This document shows, one piece after another, positions 1-10,227 of a stretch of DNA of 64,000 bases; position 1 is the stretch's first letter, and each line of letters opens with the position of its first letter. This stretch comes from Barnesiella viscericola DSM 18177 (GTDB taxonomy: Bacteria; Bacteroidota; Bacteroidia; Bacteroidales; Barnesiellaceae). A model generated the notes under the pieces. That model was given only the letters and a program-made list of their open reading frames with translations, did no database searches and was not told the origin of the DNA. The stretch is taken from positions 744,001-808,000 of the forward strand of contig NZ_CP007034.1 of NCBI RefSeq assembly GCF_000512915.1, given 5' to 3'. The position numbers were made by a program, and so were the translations under genes.

Positions 1-3000
1 AGTTTCAACAAAAATTGTTCGTCGGCATTGCTGAATGTCTGGTCTTTGGGCACGATGGTCACCGGACCGGCATTCCTGTAATAGCTCTTGATCTGCTCGC
101 GGTTCCACAACAGATTGCGAATGATGGCAAGCAACACATCGTCGTCGAAGGGCTTCGACAGGTAAAAGTCGGCTCCCAGCTTGTAGCCTGCCGACTGGCT
201 CTCGGGATTGTCGCGGGCCGTCAGCAAGATGACCGGGATATGGCTTATCTGTATGTCGCTCTTCAACAACCGGCAGAATTCGAAGCCGTCCATGCGGGGC
301 ATCATGATGTCGCAAATAACCAGATCGGGCTGATACTGATGCACCATCATGAGACCGTCTTTCCCGTCGTCGGCCGTGTAGATTTGCTTGAACACATCGG
401 CAAACGAACTCTTCACAAACGACTGTATCTCTTTCTCGTCGTCGATAATCAGAATCGAATACTCCTTCAACGGGAAATCTTTTTCCGACACGGCCGGCTC
501 GGTCACATTCTCGGCAAACTGAATGTTGTTCAGATACATGCCCGGGGCACATACCACCTCTTCATCTTGATGCGAGAGAGGCAACTCGAACCAGAAGGTG
601 GCCCCCCTCGTTTCGTTATTATAGGCGCCAATCTCCCCACCGTGCAGTTCGAGCAACGTTTTGGAATAGGACAAACCTATACCGCTGCCGCTCAACCGGT
701 GCTCACCCTGATAGAAGCGGGTAAACAGGTGAGAAAAGTCACTCTCGTTCAATCCGATACCTTCGTCGGTTACCAATACCCTCACCCGCTCGTCACGCAC
801 CTCGGTCGAGACACGCACGGTGGTCGCCTCGTCGCTGAATTTCAACGCATTCATCAACAAGTTGGAGAGTACGATTTCGCACTTGTCCTTGTCGAACGAG
901 ATGCTCTCGATACGTTCGTCGGGAACAAAATCCAAGTTTATCTTCTTGGCCTTGAACTCCTCGGTAAAATCGTCGACAATCGATTCAACCCACGCATTGA
1001 ACGGGTGGGACGACAAGTGCAAAGCCTCATACCCCACCTCCATGCGCCGCATATCCAGCACCATGTTGATGATGCTGCGCATACGGCGAGCTTGCTTGAA
1101 TATCTGGGTCAGTTGCGTTTTCAGCGGCTCATCGACCATCTCATGCCGCAACAGCCGTTTCAGCGGGGCATAAATGAGGGTAAGCGGCGTGCGCAACTCA
1201 TGACTTACGTTGATGAGGAAACGCACTTTGTCTTCATACACCTTGCGCTCCCGCTCCTTCATTTCGAGCTGCATGCGGTCGTTTTTCTTTTTAATGGTGT
1301 AGACCATTGCCAAAACATACATGACAATCACGGCAACCACCATCAGCACAATAAACCACGGTGTCTTCCACCAGGGCGGCACAACCTCGATTTGCAGAAT
1401 ACACTGCGAGGGGCTCCACCCACCATCGGCCGTACTGCATGATGCCATCACCCGATAGGAGCCTACGGGCAGGGAATAGAGGGTGAGCGTGTGGTCATAC
1501 GATTCGATGGCAGAACGCCCCAACCCCTGTATGTCGAAGCGAAACATCTTCTTGCGGAAAATATCTTTCTCGCGCACCATCGTTTTCAACGTCAGCGAGG
1601 TATAGTTCCAGGGTATGCGTATCGACTGGTCACTGGCATCGATTCGGTTCATCACGGTCTTACCGTCGAGATCGACATCAGACAGCAACACAACGGGAGT
1701 CACCGACGACTTGTACTGCTTGAACCTTTCACGATCGATACGCAGCAAGCCCGAGATGCCACCCATATAAATATCCTTCCCGTCACGGGAAATCAAAGTC
1801 GATTTATGCAGATACTCATTGGGCACCGCACCATCTGAATCTCCATAAATGAAAATGCGGTCTTCCTGAATCGAATAGCGGAAAAGCAACCCGTCGGCAC
1901 CCAGCCACAGACTGCGATCGGCATAGGCTACCGAGGTAACCTCGCGGAACATGTTGGTCTTGACGGCTCGCAATGCCCGGTTAGGCACATCATAATACAA
2001 CAGGCCCTTATCGGTACCAATCCAGAAGTTTCCCCGATCGTCGCAGCAGGCGGCATTAATCTGATAGCGATAGCCGAGCGACAGCAGGCTCTCGGCCTCG
2101 TTGGTCGCATGGTCGAGCCTCAGAATATAATTGTGCCCGAAAAGATAGGTAAAATCCTTATTGGAATAAAAACGCTGTACGGCCCCGTAATAGCGAGTGG
2201 AATCGGCTACCCGAACCGATGAGAAAGAGTTGCGCTGCTTGTCGTAGGTATAAATCCTGTCGGCAAAGAAATGAATCTTGTCGGTATCGAAACAGTCGAC
2301 ATTGACCGATATGCCCGAATGAATCACCTCTTCGTTGCGGCGCGGGTCGAGGAAGACAAAGGGGCGCAAGTTGCCCGTGCGCTTGTCGAAAATGTAGAGC
2401 CCGCGGGAGAAGAAATACATGAGCAGCTCGTGGTCGCTGTACCGGGTAATCGAAGCTACCTTGGCCCCAAACGTATTCGGATAATGGGTAAAGGTGTGTG
2501 TCGAGGGATCAAGCCGATTCAAGCCACCACCATCGGTACCGAGCCACACCACACCCCCATCGTCCTCATAGAGGCACAACACGGTTTTGTCGCTCATGCC
2601 ATAGCGGTTGCCGGGCGACACATCGCGATAGGTGCGCATGAACACCTCCTTGATACCGAACAGTCCGCCCCGTATGGTACCCGCCCACATGTTGCCGTCG
2701 CGGTCGCGGTAGAGGCTGAAGACCGAACTGAACGGGAAGGAGTAGACATCGCCCGGCACGTACCGGATATTGGAAAAGGTGTTGTTGATGCTATTCAAAA
2801 TGCTGATGCCTCCACCATCGGTAGCCAACCACAACTGGTTGTCATTCTCCTCGATGTCGAGTATCACATCGTTGGTCAGAGCCGAGTTGGATACATCGTA
2901 GTGAGTGCGTACCCGACCTCCCGAGCCATATCGGTCTATTCCTTTTCCGTAAGGAGAAATCCACAGGTTGCCCTGGCGGTCGACCTCCATTGCCATAATC

Positions 3001-3638
3001 TCCTTCTCCCGGCAGAAGTCGGGACGGTCAATCACACCGGTCTGCCGATCGAGCAACCACAACCCGTTCCACCGCGACGAAAGCACCCAATAGCGTTCGT
3101 TCCAGCGAGCCATGCGGTTAAAGAATGCCCGCGACGGTTCTTTCCACCGCAATGCCACCGTGTCGAGAGTGGACTCTTCATAGCTCCATCGGTAAATGAC
3201 ACCCCGGCCTCCCAGGTAAAGACCGTCGTCGGCCAACATGTAGGAGTGAGCCTGCAAAATCTTATCGTTCCAATAAACCGGCTGAAAATCATCATACTCG
3301 CGCCGGTAGACACACATACCCCGGTCGGTCGAAATCCAGATGTGATTTTGCTCATCTTCCACAATAAAGTGTATGAGATTGCCCGGCAGCGAATTGGACG
3401 AGTCGGGAACAGCCGTATAATTCTTGAATTCGTAGTAATCAAAACGACTTACCCCCGATTTCGTACCAATCCACAGGAAGCCTTTGTGGTCGAGAATAAT
3501 CGTGCGTACCGAATTTTGAGGGAGACCGTCGCGTTGCGAGAGCTGTTTAAAATAGAAATCGGATGCCGCCCCGGCCATGAAGCAGCCCCATATCACGCTA
3601 CATAAAAAGATACAAATATGTAGTTTGCTCTTTCCCAT
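1..3638 (-). CDS. Hybrid two-component system sensor/regulator (HTCS), C-terminus cut by window edge
   Basis: One-component fusion of sensor kinase and response regulator that in Bacteroidales usually controls a nearby polysaccharide-use locus. Start taken at 3638 because the protein then opens with a signal peptide (MGKSKLHICIFLC, cleaved near AGA-A). About 700 residues of periplasmic two-blade propeller repeats (motifs such as GLWIGT, NLWISP, VVWLGTDGGG) and a Y_Y_Y-type domain follow, then one membrane helix near residues 757-780. The HisKA box NVSHELRTPLT places the phospho-histidine at H813; the ATPase G-box is GSGIGLSYS. The receiver domain has CDIMMP with the acceptor at D1110. About 1,212 residues are in the window; the AraC-type DNA-binding end should lie to the left. 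The target locus is not in view. Confidence 0.93.
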   Translation of the reverse strand, partial: MGKSKLHICIFLCSVIWGCFMAGAASDFYFKQLSQRDGLPQNSVRTIILDHKGFLWIGTKSGVSRFDYYEFKNYTAVPDSSNSLPGNLIHFIVEDEQNHIWISTDRGMCVYRREYDDFQPVYWNDKILQAHSYMLADDGLYLGGRGVIYRWSYEESTLDTVALRWKEPSRAFFNRMARWNERYWVLSSRWNGLWLLDRQTGVIDRPDFCREKEIMAMEVDRQGNLWISPYGKGIDRYGSGGRVRTHYDVSNSALTNDVILDIEENDNQLWLATDGGGISILNSINNTFSNIRYVPGDVYSFPFSSVFSLYRDRDGNMWAGTIRGGLFGIKEVFMRTYRDVSPGNRYGMSDKTVLCLYEDDGGVVWLGTDGGGLNRLDPSTHTFTHYPNTFGAKVASITRYSDHELLMYFFSRGLYIFDKRTGNLRPFVFLDPRRNEEVIHSGISVNVDCFDTDKIHFFADRIYTYDKQRNSFSSVRVADSTRYYGAVQRFYSNKDFTYLFGHNYILRLDHATNEAESLLSLGYRYQINAACCDDRGNFWIGTDKGLLYYDVPNRALRAVKTNMFREVTSVAYADRSLWLGADGLLFRYSIQEDRIFIYGDSDGAVPNEYLHKSTLISRDGKDIYMGGISGLLRIDRERFKQYKSSVTPVVLLSDVDLDGKTVMNRIDASDQSIRIPWNYTSLTLKTMVREKDIFRKKMFRFDIQGLGRSAIESYDHTLTLYSLPVGSYRVMASCSTADGGWSPSQCILQIEVVPPWWKTPWFIVLMVVAVIVMYVLAMVYTIKKKNDRMQLEMKERERKVYEDKVRFLINVSHELRTPLTLIYAPLKRLLRHEMVDEPLKTQLTQIFKQARRMRSIINMVLDMRRMEVGYEALHLSSHPFNAWVESIVDDFTEEFKAKKINLDFVPDERIESISFDKDKCEIVLSNLLMNALKFSDEATTVRVSTEVRDERVRVLVTDEGIGLNESDFSHLFTRFYQGEHRLSGSGIGLSYSKTLLELHGGEIGAYNNETRGATFWFELPLSHQDEEVVCAPGMYLNNIQFAENVTEPAVSEKDFPLKEYSILIIDDEKEIQSFVKSSFADVFKQIYTADDGKDGLMMVHQYQPDLVICDIMMPRMDGFEFCRLLKSDIQISHIPVILLTARDNPESQSAGYKLGADFYLSKPFDDDVLLAIIRNLLWNREQIKSYYRNAGPVTIVPKDQTFSNADEQFLLK

Positions 3639-3993
3639 TCAATTCACGAAAAACTAATCAAATATGGCACAACAGATTACCGATTTCTGACCCTGCAATA
3701 AAAACAGATCGGCCTACTCTGCGGCTCAACAAAAGACGGCTGTTCAAATATCCTCTTTCGATGGATTACTGTACTCTCTCTCAATGCGTATCCATTCATG
3801 GGAACAGGAGCTACTGATTTTCATCATATTGATTGCCTGCCGGATACTGCTATCTCGACAAAGATAAACATATTTCTAATTTCTCAGACATATTTCCAAT
3901 TTTTTTTCAATCTTCTCTCCTCCCCCCGGTAACCCACATGTGATACACCCTGTTATTCGTCCATCTCACGATACGAATCTCACAAAATCTTTT

Positions 3994-4001
3994 TACCTTT
4001 G
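3994..4001 (+). promoter_or_regulatory. Bacteroidetes -7 promoter box (TACCTTTG) for the DUF4286-ruvC pair
   Basis: TACCTTTG matches the Bacteroidetes sigma-factor consensus TAnnTTTG and lies 31 nt before the start at 4033. The gap 3639-4032 is otherwise AT-rich and shows no gene; it must also hold the promoter of the divergent HTCS, for which no clear box was found. Confidence 0.6.
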
Positions 4002-4032
4002 TCTTACGGAATCATTCAAACTCCTTGTCGAT

Positions 4033-4341
4033 ATGATTATCTTCAACACCACCTACCATGCCGACAACGCCCGCAAAGACGAGTTCATCGGCTGGCTCAA
4101 AGAGTCGTACATACCTACCGTGCTGGAACACGGCCTGTTGCAAGAACCTCAGTTGACCCGCATCTTTGCCGACAACGAAGAGGAGGGCACCAGCCTGTCG
4201 CTCCAATTCAAGTCGCCCGATACCCAGGCGCTGGAACGCTGGCACGAAGAGTGCGGCGAAGCATTGCTGGCCGAGATGCAGAAGCGGTTCGGCGACCAAG
4301 TATTGGGATTCAGTACGCTGCTCGAAGTAATCGATTTATAA
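4033..4341 (+). CDS. DUF4286 family protein
   Basis: Protein of 102 residues that begins MIIFNTTYHAD and has no signal peptide or membrane helix, so it is probably cytoplasmic. Sequence style and length fit the DUF4286 family, small alpha/beta proteins of unknown function common in Bacteroidetes. The open frame extends upstream to 3940, but the ATG at 4033 is preferred: the promoter box at 3994-4001 would lie inside the longer version and family members start at this point. The stop codon is followed directly by the ruvC ATG, which suggests a two-gene operon with coupled translation. No catalytic role can be read from the sequence. Confidence 0.8.
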   Translation: MIIFNTTYHADNARKDEFIGWLKESYIPTVLEHGLLQEPQLTRIFADNEEEGTSLSLQFKSPDTQALERWHEECGEALLAEMQKRFGDQVLGFSTLLEVIDL

Positions 4342-4929
4342 ATGACACCCGAGAACGACAGAGTCATCATAGGCATCGACCCCGGCACCAACGTCATGGG
4401 GTATGGCATCTTGCGCATCGTGGGCAACAAACCCGAGGTGGTGGCCCTGGGGGTAATCCAGCTCAACAAATTCGAGAGCCACTACCTGCGGTTGCGCCGC
4501 ATCTTTGAGCGGGTTCTCTCGCTCATCGAGCAGTACCTCCCCGACGAGATGGCCATCGAGGCCCCCTTCTTCGGCAAAAACGTGCAGTCGATGCTCAAAC
4601 TCGGCCGGGCCCAGGGGGTAGCCATGGCGGCCGCCCTCTCGCGCGACATACCCATCACCGAGTATGCTCCCCTCAAAATCAAGATGTCGATTACCGGTAA
4701 CGGCGGTGCCTCGAAAGAGCAAGTGGCCGCCATGCTGCAACGCATTCTCCATATCCCCGACGAGAACATGCTGCCCCAACTCGATGCAACCGACGGACTT
4801 GCCGCCGCGCTCTGCCACTTCTACCAGACCAACCGCCCCCAGGTGGCCAAGAGCTACAACAGCTGGAAAGACTTTATCAACAAAAATCCCGACAAGGTAT
4901 CGATGGGAAAGAAGCCGCTCGACAAATAA
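4342..4929 (+). CDS. ruvC: Crossover junction endodeoxyribonuclease RuvC
   Basis: Resolves Holliday junctions at the end of homologous recombination by paired symmetric cuts, working with RuvAB. The 195-residue protein shows the RNase H-like catalytic set: D13 in GIDPGT, E73 in AIEAPFF, and D148 and D151 in LDATDG, matching the four acidic residues of the family. The start abuts the preceding DUF4286 stop with no gap. The lysine-rich tail after about residue 165 is slightly longer than in E. coli. No ruvA or ruvB is nearby, as is common in Bacteroidetes. Confidence 0.96.
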   Translation: MTPENDRVIIGIDPGTNVMGYGILRIVGNKPEVVALGVIQLNKFESHYLRLRRIFERVLSLIEQYLPDEMAIEAPFFGKNVQSMLKLGRAQGVAMAAALSRDIPITEYAPLKIKMSITGNGGASKEQVAAMLQRILHIPDENMLPQLDATDGLAAALCHFYQTNRPQVAKSYNSWKDFINKNPDKVSMGKKPLDK

Positions 4930-5073
4930 GCGTGGCTCCTCACGTCATTCTATCCACATACGGCAGAAAATTTGATTATATTTTCTGCAATTCTCCCCAA
5001 AAAACAGAATATTTCACTACTGCTTCCTCCCCAAACAGGAAAGGAATCGAGCAAAGCAACCGATAAATAAACT

Positions 5074-5081
5074 TATCTTTG
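5074..5081 (+). promoter_or_regulatory. Candidate upstream promoter of metH (TATCTTTG)
   Basis: Exact TAnnTTTG box about 180 nt before the metH start; transcription from it would give a leader of roughly 175 nt. The leader holds a small GACC/GGTC hairpin and GC-rich segments, but I see no cobalamin-riboswitch B12 box and cannot assign it to a known SAM riboswitch class. The gap 4930-5262 carries no gene. Confidence 0.45.
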
Positions 5082-5230
5082 TAAGCGACAAAATGCCGTG
5101 TGACCATCTCCGGTCGGGAAACCTCGGCTTCGGCTGTTTGCACGACACCTTTTATATATAACAGGGAACGACCCGGCAATCGCCCCAAGAAGAAACGGGA
5201 TTGGCACTTGCACCGGTCGTCGCCGCTTAT

Positions 5231-5258
5231 TATCTTTACACCATATGCCATACATTTG
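5231..5258 (+). promoter_or_regulatory. Two promoter-like boxes directly at the metH start
   Basis: TATCTTTA (5231-5238) lies six bases before the ATG at 5245, and TACATTTG (5251-5258) lies four bases before the ATG at 5263. Either would produce an almost leaderless metH transcript. The boxes also make the start ambiguous between 5245 and 5263. Confidence 0.35.
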
Positions 5259-5262
5259 TGAT

Positions 5263-8200
5263 ATGACTACGCTGCAACAACTGCTTGACCAACGCATTCT
5301 CGTGCTCGACGGAGCCATGGGAACCATGATACAACGCTACGGACTGGGCGAAAAGGAGTTCCGGGGCGAACGCTTTGCCCTCGCCGACGTGGAACTGAAA
5401 GGCAACAACGACCTGCTGTGCCTCACCGCTCCACACGTCATCGACGAGATACACCGGGCCTACCTCGAAGCCGGGGCCGACATCATCGAGACCAATACCT
5501 TCAATGCCAACGCCATATCGATGGCCGACTACCGGCTCGAAGGGTATGTGAGCGAAATCAACCTCGCGGCGGCCCGCCTTGCCCGGCAGGCGGCCGACGA
5601 CTACACGACCCCGCAGCGGCCCCGCTTCGTGGCAGGATCGGTGGGCCCCACGAACAAGAGTTGTTCCATGTCACCCGACGTGGAGAATCCCGCCCTGCGC
5701 AGCCTGCACTTCGACACCCTCGCCGAGGCTTACCGCGAACAGATGACGGCGCTTATCGAAGGGGGGGTAGACCTGCTGCTCATCGAGACCATCTTCGATA
5801 CCCTCAACGCCAAGGCGGCGCTGTGGGGAGCCCGGCAGGCCATGGAGTCGGCCGGACGGGAAGTCCCCGTCGTGCTGTCGGTCACGGTCACCGAGAGCGG
5901 ACGTACCCTCTCGGGACAAACGCTCGAAGCCTTCCTCACCTCGGTATCGCACGCCCCGCTCCTGGCCGTGGGTCTCAACTGCTCGTTCGGTGCCCGCGAC
6001 ATGAAGCCCTGGTTGCAACGACTGGCGGCCATCGCTCCCTGCTACGTGAGTGCCTACCCCAACGCCGGGCTGCCCAACCAGTTGGGCGAATACGACGAGA
6101 CACCCCAGTCAATGGCCGTACAGATTAAAGAGTTTATCGACGAAGGGCTGGTCAACATCGTGGGCGGGTGTTGCGGCACCACCCCCGAGCATATCGCCGC
6201 CTACCGCTCGCTGGTAGCCGGAGCCTCGCCGCGTCGCCCGGTGCCCAGGGACCCGCGTCTGCATCTGTGCGGACTCGACGATCTGGTGGTCTCGCGCGAG
6301 AACAATTTCGTCAACATCGGCGAACGGTGCAACGTGGCCGGTTCGCGCAAGTTCCTGCGGCTCATTCACGAAAAGAACTACGCCGAAGCCCTCGACATCG
6401 CCCGACAGCAGGTCGAGGCCGGCGCCCAGATTATCGACATCAACATGGACGATGCCATGCTCGATGCCCGCGACGAGATGGTCAACTTCCTGAACCTCGT
6501 CGTCTCCGACCCCGACATCTACCGCGTCCCCGTAATGATCGACTCGTCGAAATGGGAGGTCATCTCGGCCGCCCTCCGATGCCTGCAAGGCAAGGCCATC
6601 GTCAACTCCATCAGCCTCAAAGAGGGCGAAGAGCTGTTTCTGCAACACGCCCGCGAAATCAAGCAGATGGGGGCGGCCATGGTGGTCATGGCGTTCGACG
6701 AGCAGGGACAGGCCGATACCTACGAACGCAAAATCGAGGTGTGTGCTCGCGCCTACCGTCTGCTCACCGAGGTGGCCGGCGTAGCTCCCTGCGACATCAT
6801 CTTCGACCCCAACGTGCTGGCCATCGCCACCGGCATCGAGAGTCACGACAACTATGCCGTGGACTTTATCAGGGCGACCGAGTGGATTCACCAACACCTG
6901 CCGGGAGCCAAGGTGAGCGGCGGGGTAAGCAACCTCTCCTTCTCCTTCCGCGGCAACAACTACATACGCGAGGCGATGCACGCCGTCTTCCTCTACCACG
7001 CCATCGGCAAGGGGCTCGACATGGCCATCGTCAACCCGGCCACTTCGGTCACCTACGACGACCTGCCGGCCGATACGCTCACCCTCATCGAGGACGTGGT
7101 GCTGAACCGCCGTCCCGACGCCACCGAACGGCTTATCGAGTTTGCCGCCCGCCATCGGGCCGAAGCGACCGTCCCGTCGACCGACTCCCCGACCGACCGC
7201 CGTAGCCAACCCGTGACCGACCGTCTGCGACAGGCACTCGTCAAGGGCGTGTCGACCCACCTCGAAGAAGATCTGGCCGAAGCGGTGGCCCAATACGGCT
7301 CGGCCATCGCCGTCATCGAACAGCCCCTCATGGAGGGTATGAACCGCGTGGGGCAACTCTTCGGCGAGGGAAAGATGTTCCTCCCCCAAGTGGTCAAGAG
7401 TGCCCGCACCATGAAGCAAGCCGTAGCAATCCTGCAACCCCTCATCGAGCAGGAGAATGCCCGCACGGGCGAAACCTCCAAACGGGGCAAATTCATCGTG
7501 GCCACAGTCAAGGGCGACGTGCACGACATCGGCAAAAACATCGTCTCCGTGATTCTCGCCTGCAACAATTTCGAAGTGATAGACCTGGGCGTGATGGTCC
7601 CGGCCGAACGGATTGTCGAACGGGCCATTGCCGAACAGGCCGATTTCGTAGGACTGAGCGGTCTCATCACCCCCTCGCTCGAAGAGATGGGCCACGTCGT
7701 GAGCGAGATGGAGAAGGCAGGTCTGCGCACCCCCGTCATCATCGGCGGGGCCACCACCTCGCGCCTCCACACGGCGGTAAAGATTGCCCCACGGTACAGC
7801 GGACCGGTCATTCACGCCGGCGACGCTTCGCAAAATCCGCTCATCGCCGCCCAACTGCTCAACCCACAGACTCGCCAGACCTTTATCAACTCGCTGCAAG
7901 CCGAGCAGGAGGCTCTGCGCCGCTCGATGAAACCGGCCGATACCCTGTCTCTGGCCGAGGCCGAGCAGCGGGCTCCCCGCATCGACTGGACCGGCTACAC
8001 GGCTCCCCGCCCCCGGCAACCGGGCCGCCACACGGTCAGTCCCACCCTCACGGAGATTCGCCCCTACATTAACTGGCGAGCCTTCTTTGCCGTGTGGAAG
8101 ATAGGGGCACAATATGCCGCCATAGCCGACATGCGGGGCTGCGACCACTGCCGGGCTGCCTGGCTGGCCGCATTCCCCACGGCCGAACGGGCCAAGGCTA

Positions 8201-8949
8201 CCGAGGCCATGCAACTCTACAAAGAGGCCAACCGACTGCTCGACACCCTCGAACGCGAGAACAACGACTCGCCGAGAGGTGTCTACCTGCTGGCCGAGGC
8301 TTCGACCCGCGGCAACCTCATACGCCTGCAACTGCCCGAAGGCGGGGTGCTCGAAATACCCTGTCTGCGCCAACAGGTGCGCAAACCCGAAGCCGATGCC
8401 TGCTATTACTCCCTGAGCGATTTCATACGCCCCGAAGAGGCGGGTGAACCCGACTACGTGGGTCTCTTCGCCATCACGGCCGGAGGCGACATACAACGCC
8501 GCATCGAGCGGCTGCGGCTTGCGGGCGACGACTACAACGCCCTGTTGCTGCAATCGCTGGCCGACCGCCTGGCCGAAGCGGCCTCGGAGTGGCTGCACCT
8601 GCACGTGCGGCGCGAGCTGTGGGGGTATGCCCCCGATGAACCTGCGCTCGGCCTGCCGGCACTCCTGGCGGGCGACTACCGGGGCATTCGTCCGGCCGTA
8701 GGCTACCCCTCTCTGCCCGACCACTCCCTCTTCTTCGACTGGAACCGGGCCCTCGACCTCGGCCAAATCGAGATTACCCTTACCGAGAACGGAGCCATGT
8801 ATCCCAATGCCTCGACGGCCGGCCTCTACATCGCTCACCCCGAAGCCCGCTATTTCCACATCGGCCACATCGCCCCCGACCAGCGCGAACGGTATGCCCG
8901 CCAGCGGGGTCTCACCCTCGACGAGACGGGCAAGTGGCTCTCGGTATAG
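5263..8949 (+). CDS. metH: Methionine synthase, B12-dependent
   Basis: Transfers the methyl group of 5-methyltetrahydrofolate to homocysteine through cobalamin to make methionine; cytoplasmic. The 1,228-residue protein has the full modular layout of E. coli MetH (1,227 residues). First is the homocysteine domain with [12 protein letters not shown] and the zinc cysteines in GLNCSFG and GGCCGTT (C303/C304). Next come the pterin-binding domain, the cobalamin cap, and the B12 domain with DVHDIGKN (axial histidine near H754). Last is a C-terminal AdoMet-dependent reactivation domain (about residues 885-1228). The ATG at 5263 gives the N-terminus [20 protein letters not shown], aligned with relatives; an in-frame ATG at 5245 would add six residues. 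Long antisense frames over this gene are shadows. Confidence 0.97.
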   Translation: MTTLQQLLDQRILVLDGAMGTMIQRYGLGEKEFRGERFALADVELKGNNDLLCLTAPHVIDEIHRAYLEAGADIIETNTFNANAISMADYRLEGYVSEINLAAARLARQAADDYTTPQRPRFVAGSVGPTNKSCSMSPDVENPALRSLHFDTLAEAYREQMTALIEGGVDLLLIETIFDTLNAKAALWGARQAMESAGREVPVVLSVTVTESGRTLSGQTLEAFLTSVSHAPLLAVGLNCSFGARDMKPWLQRLAAIAPCYVSAYPNAGLPNQLGEYDETPQSMAVQIKEFIDEGLVNIVGGCCGTTPEHIAAYRSLVAGASPRRPVPRDPRLHLCGLDDLVVSRENNFVNIGERCNVAGSRKFLRLIHEKNYAEALDIARQQVEAGAQIIDINMDDAMLDARDEMVNFLNLVVSDPDIYRVPVMIDSSKWEVISAALRCLQGKAIVNSISLKEGEELFLQHAREIKQMGAAMVVMAFDEQGQADTYERKIEVCARAYRLLTEVAGVAPCDIIFDPNVLAIATGIESHDNYAVDFIRATEWIHQHLPGAKVSGGVSNLSFSFRGNNYIREAMHAVFLYHAIGKGLDMAIVNPATSVTYDDLPADTLTLIEDVVLNRRPDATERLIEFAARHRAEATVPSTDSPTDRRSQPVTDRLRQALVKGVSTHLEEDLAEAVAQYGSAIAVIEQPLMEGMNRVGQLFGEGKMFLPQVVKSARTMKQAVAILQPLIEQENARTGETSKRGKFIVATVKGDVHDIGKNIVSVILACNNFEVIDLGVMVPAERIVERAIAEQADFVGLSGLITPSLEEMGHVVSEMEKAGLRTPVIIGGATTSRLHTAVKIAPRYSGPVIHAGDASQNPLIAAQLLNPQTRQTFINSLQAEQEALRRSMKPADTLSLAEAEQRAPRIDWTGYTAPRPRQPGRHTVSPTLTEIRPYINWRAFFAVWKIGAQYAAIADMRGCDHCRAAWLAAFPTAERAKATEAMQLYKEANRLLDTLERENNDSPRGVYLLAEASTRGNLIRLQLPEGGVLEIPCLRQQVRKPEADACYYSLSDFIRPEEAGEPDYVGLFAITAGGDIQRRIERLRLAGDDYNALLLQSLADRLAEAASEWLHLHVRRELWGYAPDEPALGLPALLAGDYRGIRPAVGYPSLPDHSLFFDWNRALDLGQIEITLTENGAMYPNASTAGLYIAHPEARYFHIGHIAPDQRERYARQRGLTLDETGKWLSV

Positions 8950-8966
8950 CCGTGAACCAAACGGCC

Positions 8967-9006
8967 GTTGTGATTGTTATATCCATAACAGACCGCTCAT
9001 CACAAC
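8967..9006. repeat. Nested inverted repeat between metH and the next gene
   Basis: Outer arms GTTGTGAT (8967-8974) and ATCACAAC (8999-9006) enclose inner arms TGTTAT (8975-8980) and ATAACA (8985-8990). It ends five bases before the ATG at 9011. It may be an operator or a structured leader; it lacks a T-run and is an unlikely terminator. Confidence 0.4.
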
Positions 9007-9010
9007 GACT

Positions 9011-10204
9011 ATGACACACCATCGATTGGAGATTCTCCTCCTCGGGATTTTCACCGGTCTTGCCTCCCTGCAAGCGCAGGAGGGCGTGGACCGGATTGCC
9101 GCACGGCTCGACTCGATAACGAACTACCGGGCCACGTTCTCCTATTTCGTCACGCTGCCCATCACCGACTCCGACATCGAATATCGGGCCCGACTCGATT
9201 ACCGTCGCGAACCGGCCGACACGCTGTGCGGATACAGTTACCTCGTCGACTACAAGGCCGAGAACGACACCTGCCCCTACTCCAATTTCGCCGCCTACTC
9301 CCAGGGCGACTGCTTCCGCTTCGACCGCAACCGGCTGCGCGAATACCACAACGAGAGCAACCCCGAGCCCTTTGCCCGGCACGGGAACTACCCCGGGATT
9401 CATCGCTCGGGGCTCTTCGCAGAACTCTTCCCGGCCGAGATTGCTCGCCAACTGCGGGAGTACCGACAACGGCCCGACTGCCGGGTACAGTTTTTCCCCG
9501 ACACGCTCGTGCAGGGGACCCGCTGCAACGCCATATTCGTGACCGACTCAGTGCGGGGTGAGGTGGCCCGCACGCTCCTGTACGCCTTCGCTCCCAACGG
9601 ACTACCCCTCTATCGCGAGACCGAAAACAATCCCGGACACCTGGGTTCGCAGACCGTCATCGTACGCTATGAATCGAGCGATACCCATACCTCGTTCCCT
9701 CCCGACCACTTCGACGAATCGCACCTGCTTCAAACCTACGGAGAGGTGTTTCGCCTGTACCGCGAAGGCGACTTCGCCGCCCGCGACCGGGTGGGACAAA
9801 TGGCACCTCCGTTCTCCCTGCCCTGGGGCGAACACCGCTTCGCCTCAACCCAACTGAAAGGGCAGCCCGCTCTGCTCCTCTTTCTCGACGACCGAGGCGA
9901 ATTTTGCACCCCCGTACGCCGCATGGCCGAGGAGCTGTCGTTACAGGAAAGGCTCACCCTAGTCTTTCTCTATGCCGGACAACAGCCCGGCTCCTCCCTC
10001 AACCCGGCCGGAGCCATCGTATTGGAACAGACAGCCAAGACCGCCGGGGCTTATGGGGTAACCGGCTACCCCACCCTCTTTCTGCTCGACCCCGAAGGGA
10101 TTATCCGTTACGTCAAGGTAGGATACACCCCCTCGTTGACCGAAGAGGTGCGACAAGCCATCGGGCAGATGCAAACCTCTCACACCCATCGTCCTCCACA
10201 ATAA
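9011..10204 (+). CDS. Secreted thioredoxin-fold protein with incomplete CxxC motif
   Basis: Predicted 397-residue exported protein. The N-terminus MTHHRLEILLLGIFTGLASLQAQ has a signal peptide cleaved near LQA-Q. Residues about 25-270 form a domain typical of Bacteroidetes lipoprotein-like folds with no motif I recognise. Residues about 275-390 resemble a TlpA/peroxiredoxin-like thioredoxin fold: VGQMAPPFSLP at its start, then DDRGEFCTPVRRMAEEL, and the cis-proline region GYPTLFLLDPEGII. The active site has one cysteine only (FCTPV instead of WCxPC), so classical disulfide exchange is unlikely. The start at 9011 is chosen for the signal peptide; the frame is open further upstream inside metH. 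It is followed 23 bases later by tpx, which suggests a thiol-redox theme. Confidence 0.7.
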   Translation: MTHHRLEILLLGIFTGLASLQAQEGVDRIAARLDSITNYRATFSYFVTLPITDSDIEYRARLDYRREPADTLCGYSYLVDYKAENDTCPYSNFAAYSQGDCFRFDRNRLREYHNESNPEPFARHGNYPGIHRSGLFAELFPAEIARQLREYRQRPDCRVQFFPDTLVQGTRCNAIFVTDSVRGEVARTLLYAFAPNGLPLYRETENNPGHLGSQTVIVRYESSDTHTSFPPDHFDESHLLQTYGEVFRLYREGDFAARDRVGQMAPPFSLPWGEHRFASTQLKGQPALLLFLDDRGEFCTPVRRMAEELSLQERLTLVFLYAGQQPGSSLNPAGAIVLEQTAKTAGAYGVTGYPTLFLLDPEGIIRYVKVGYTPSLTEEVRQAIGQMQTSHTHRPPQ

Positions 10205-10227
10205 AAAACATTTATACATTCACTACA

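Noticed and set aside
4930-5262. Cobalamin riboswitch before metH
   Set aside because: No B12 box or conserved core could be found by eye.
6109-8868. 919-residue open frame antisense to metH
   Set aside because: Shadow frame produced by GC-rich codon use; metH has all expected motifs on the plus strand.
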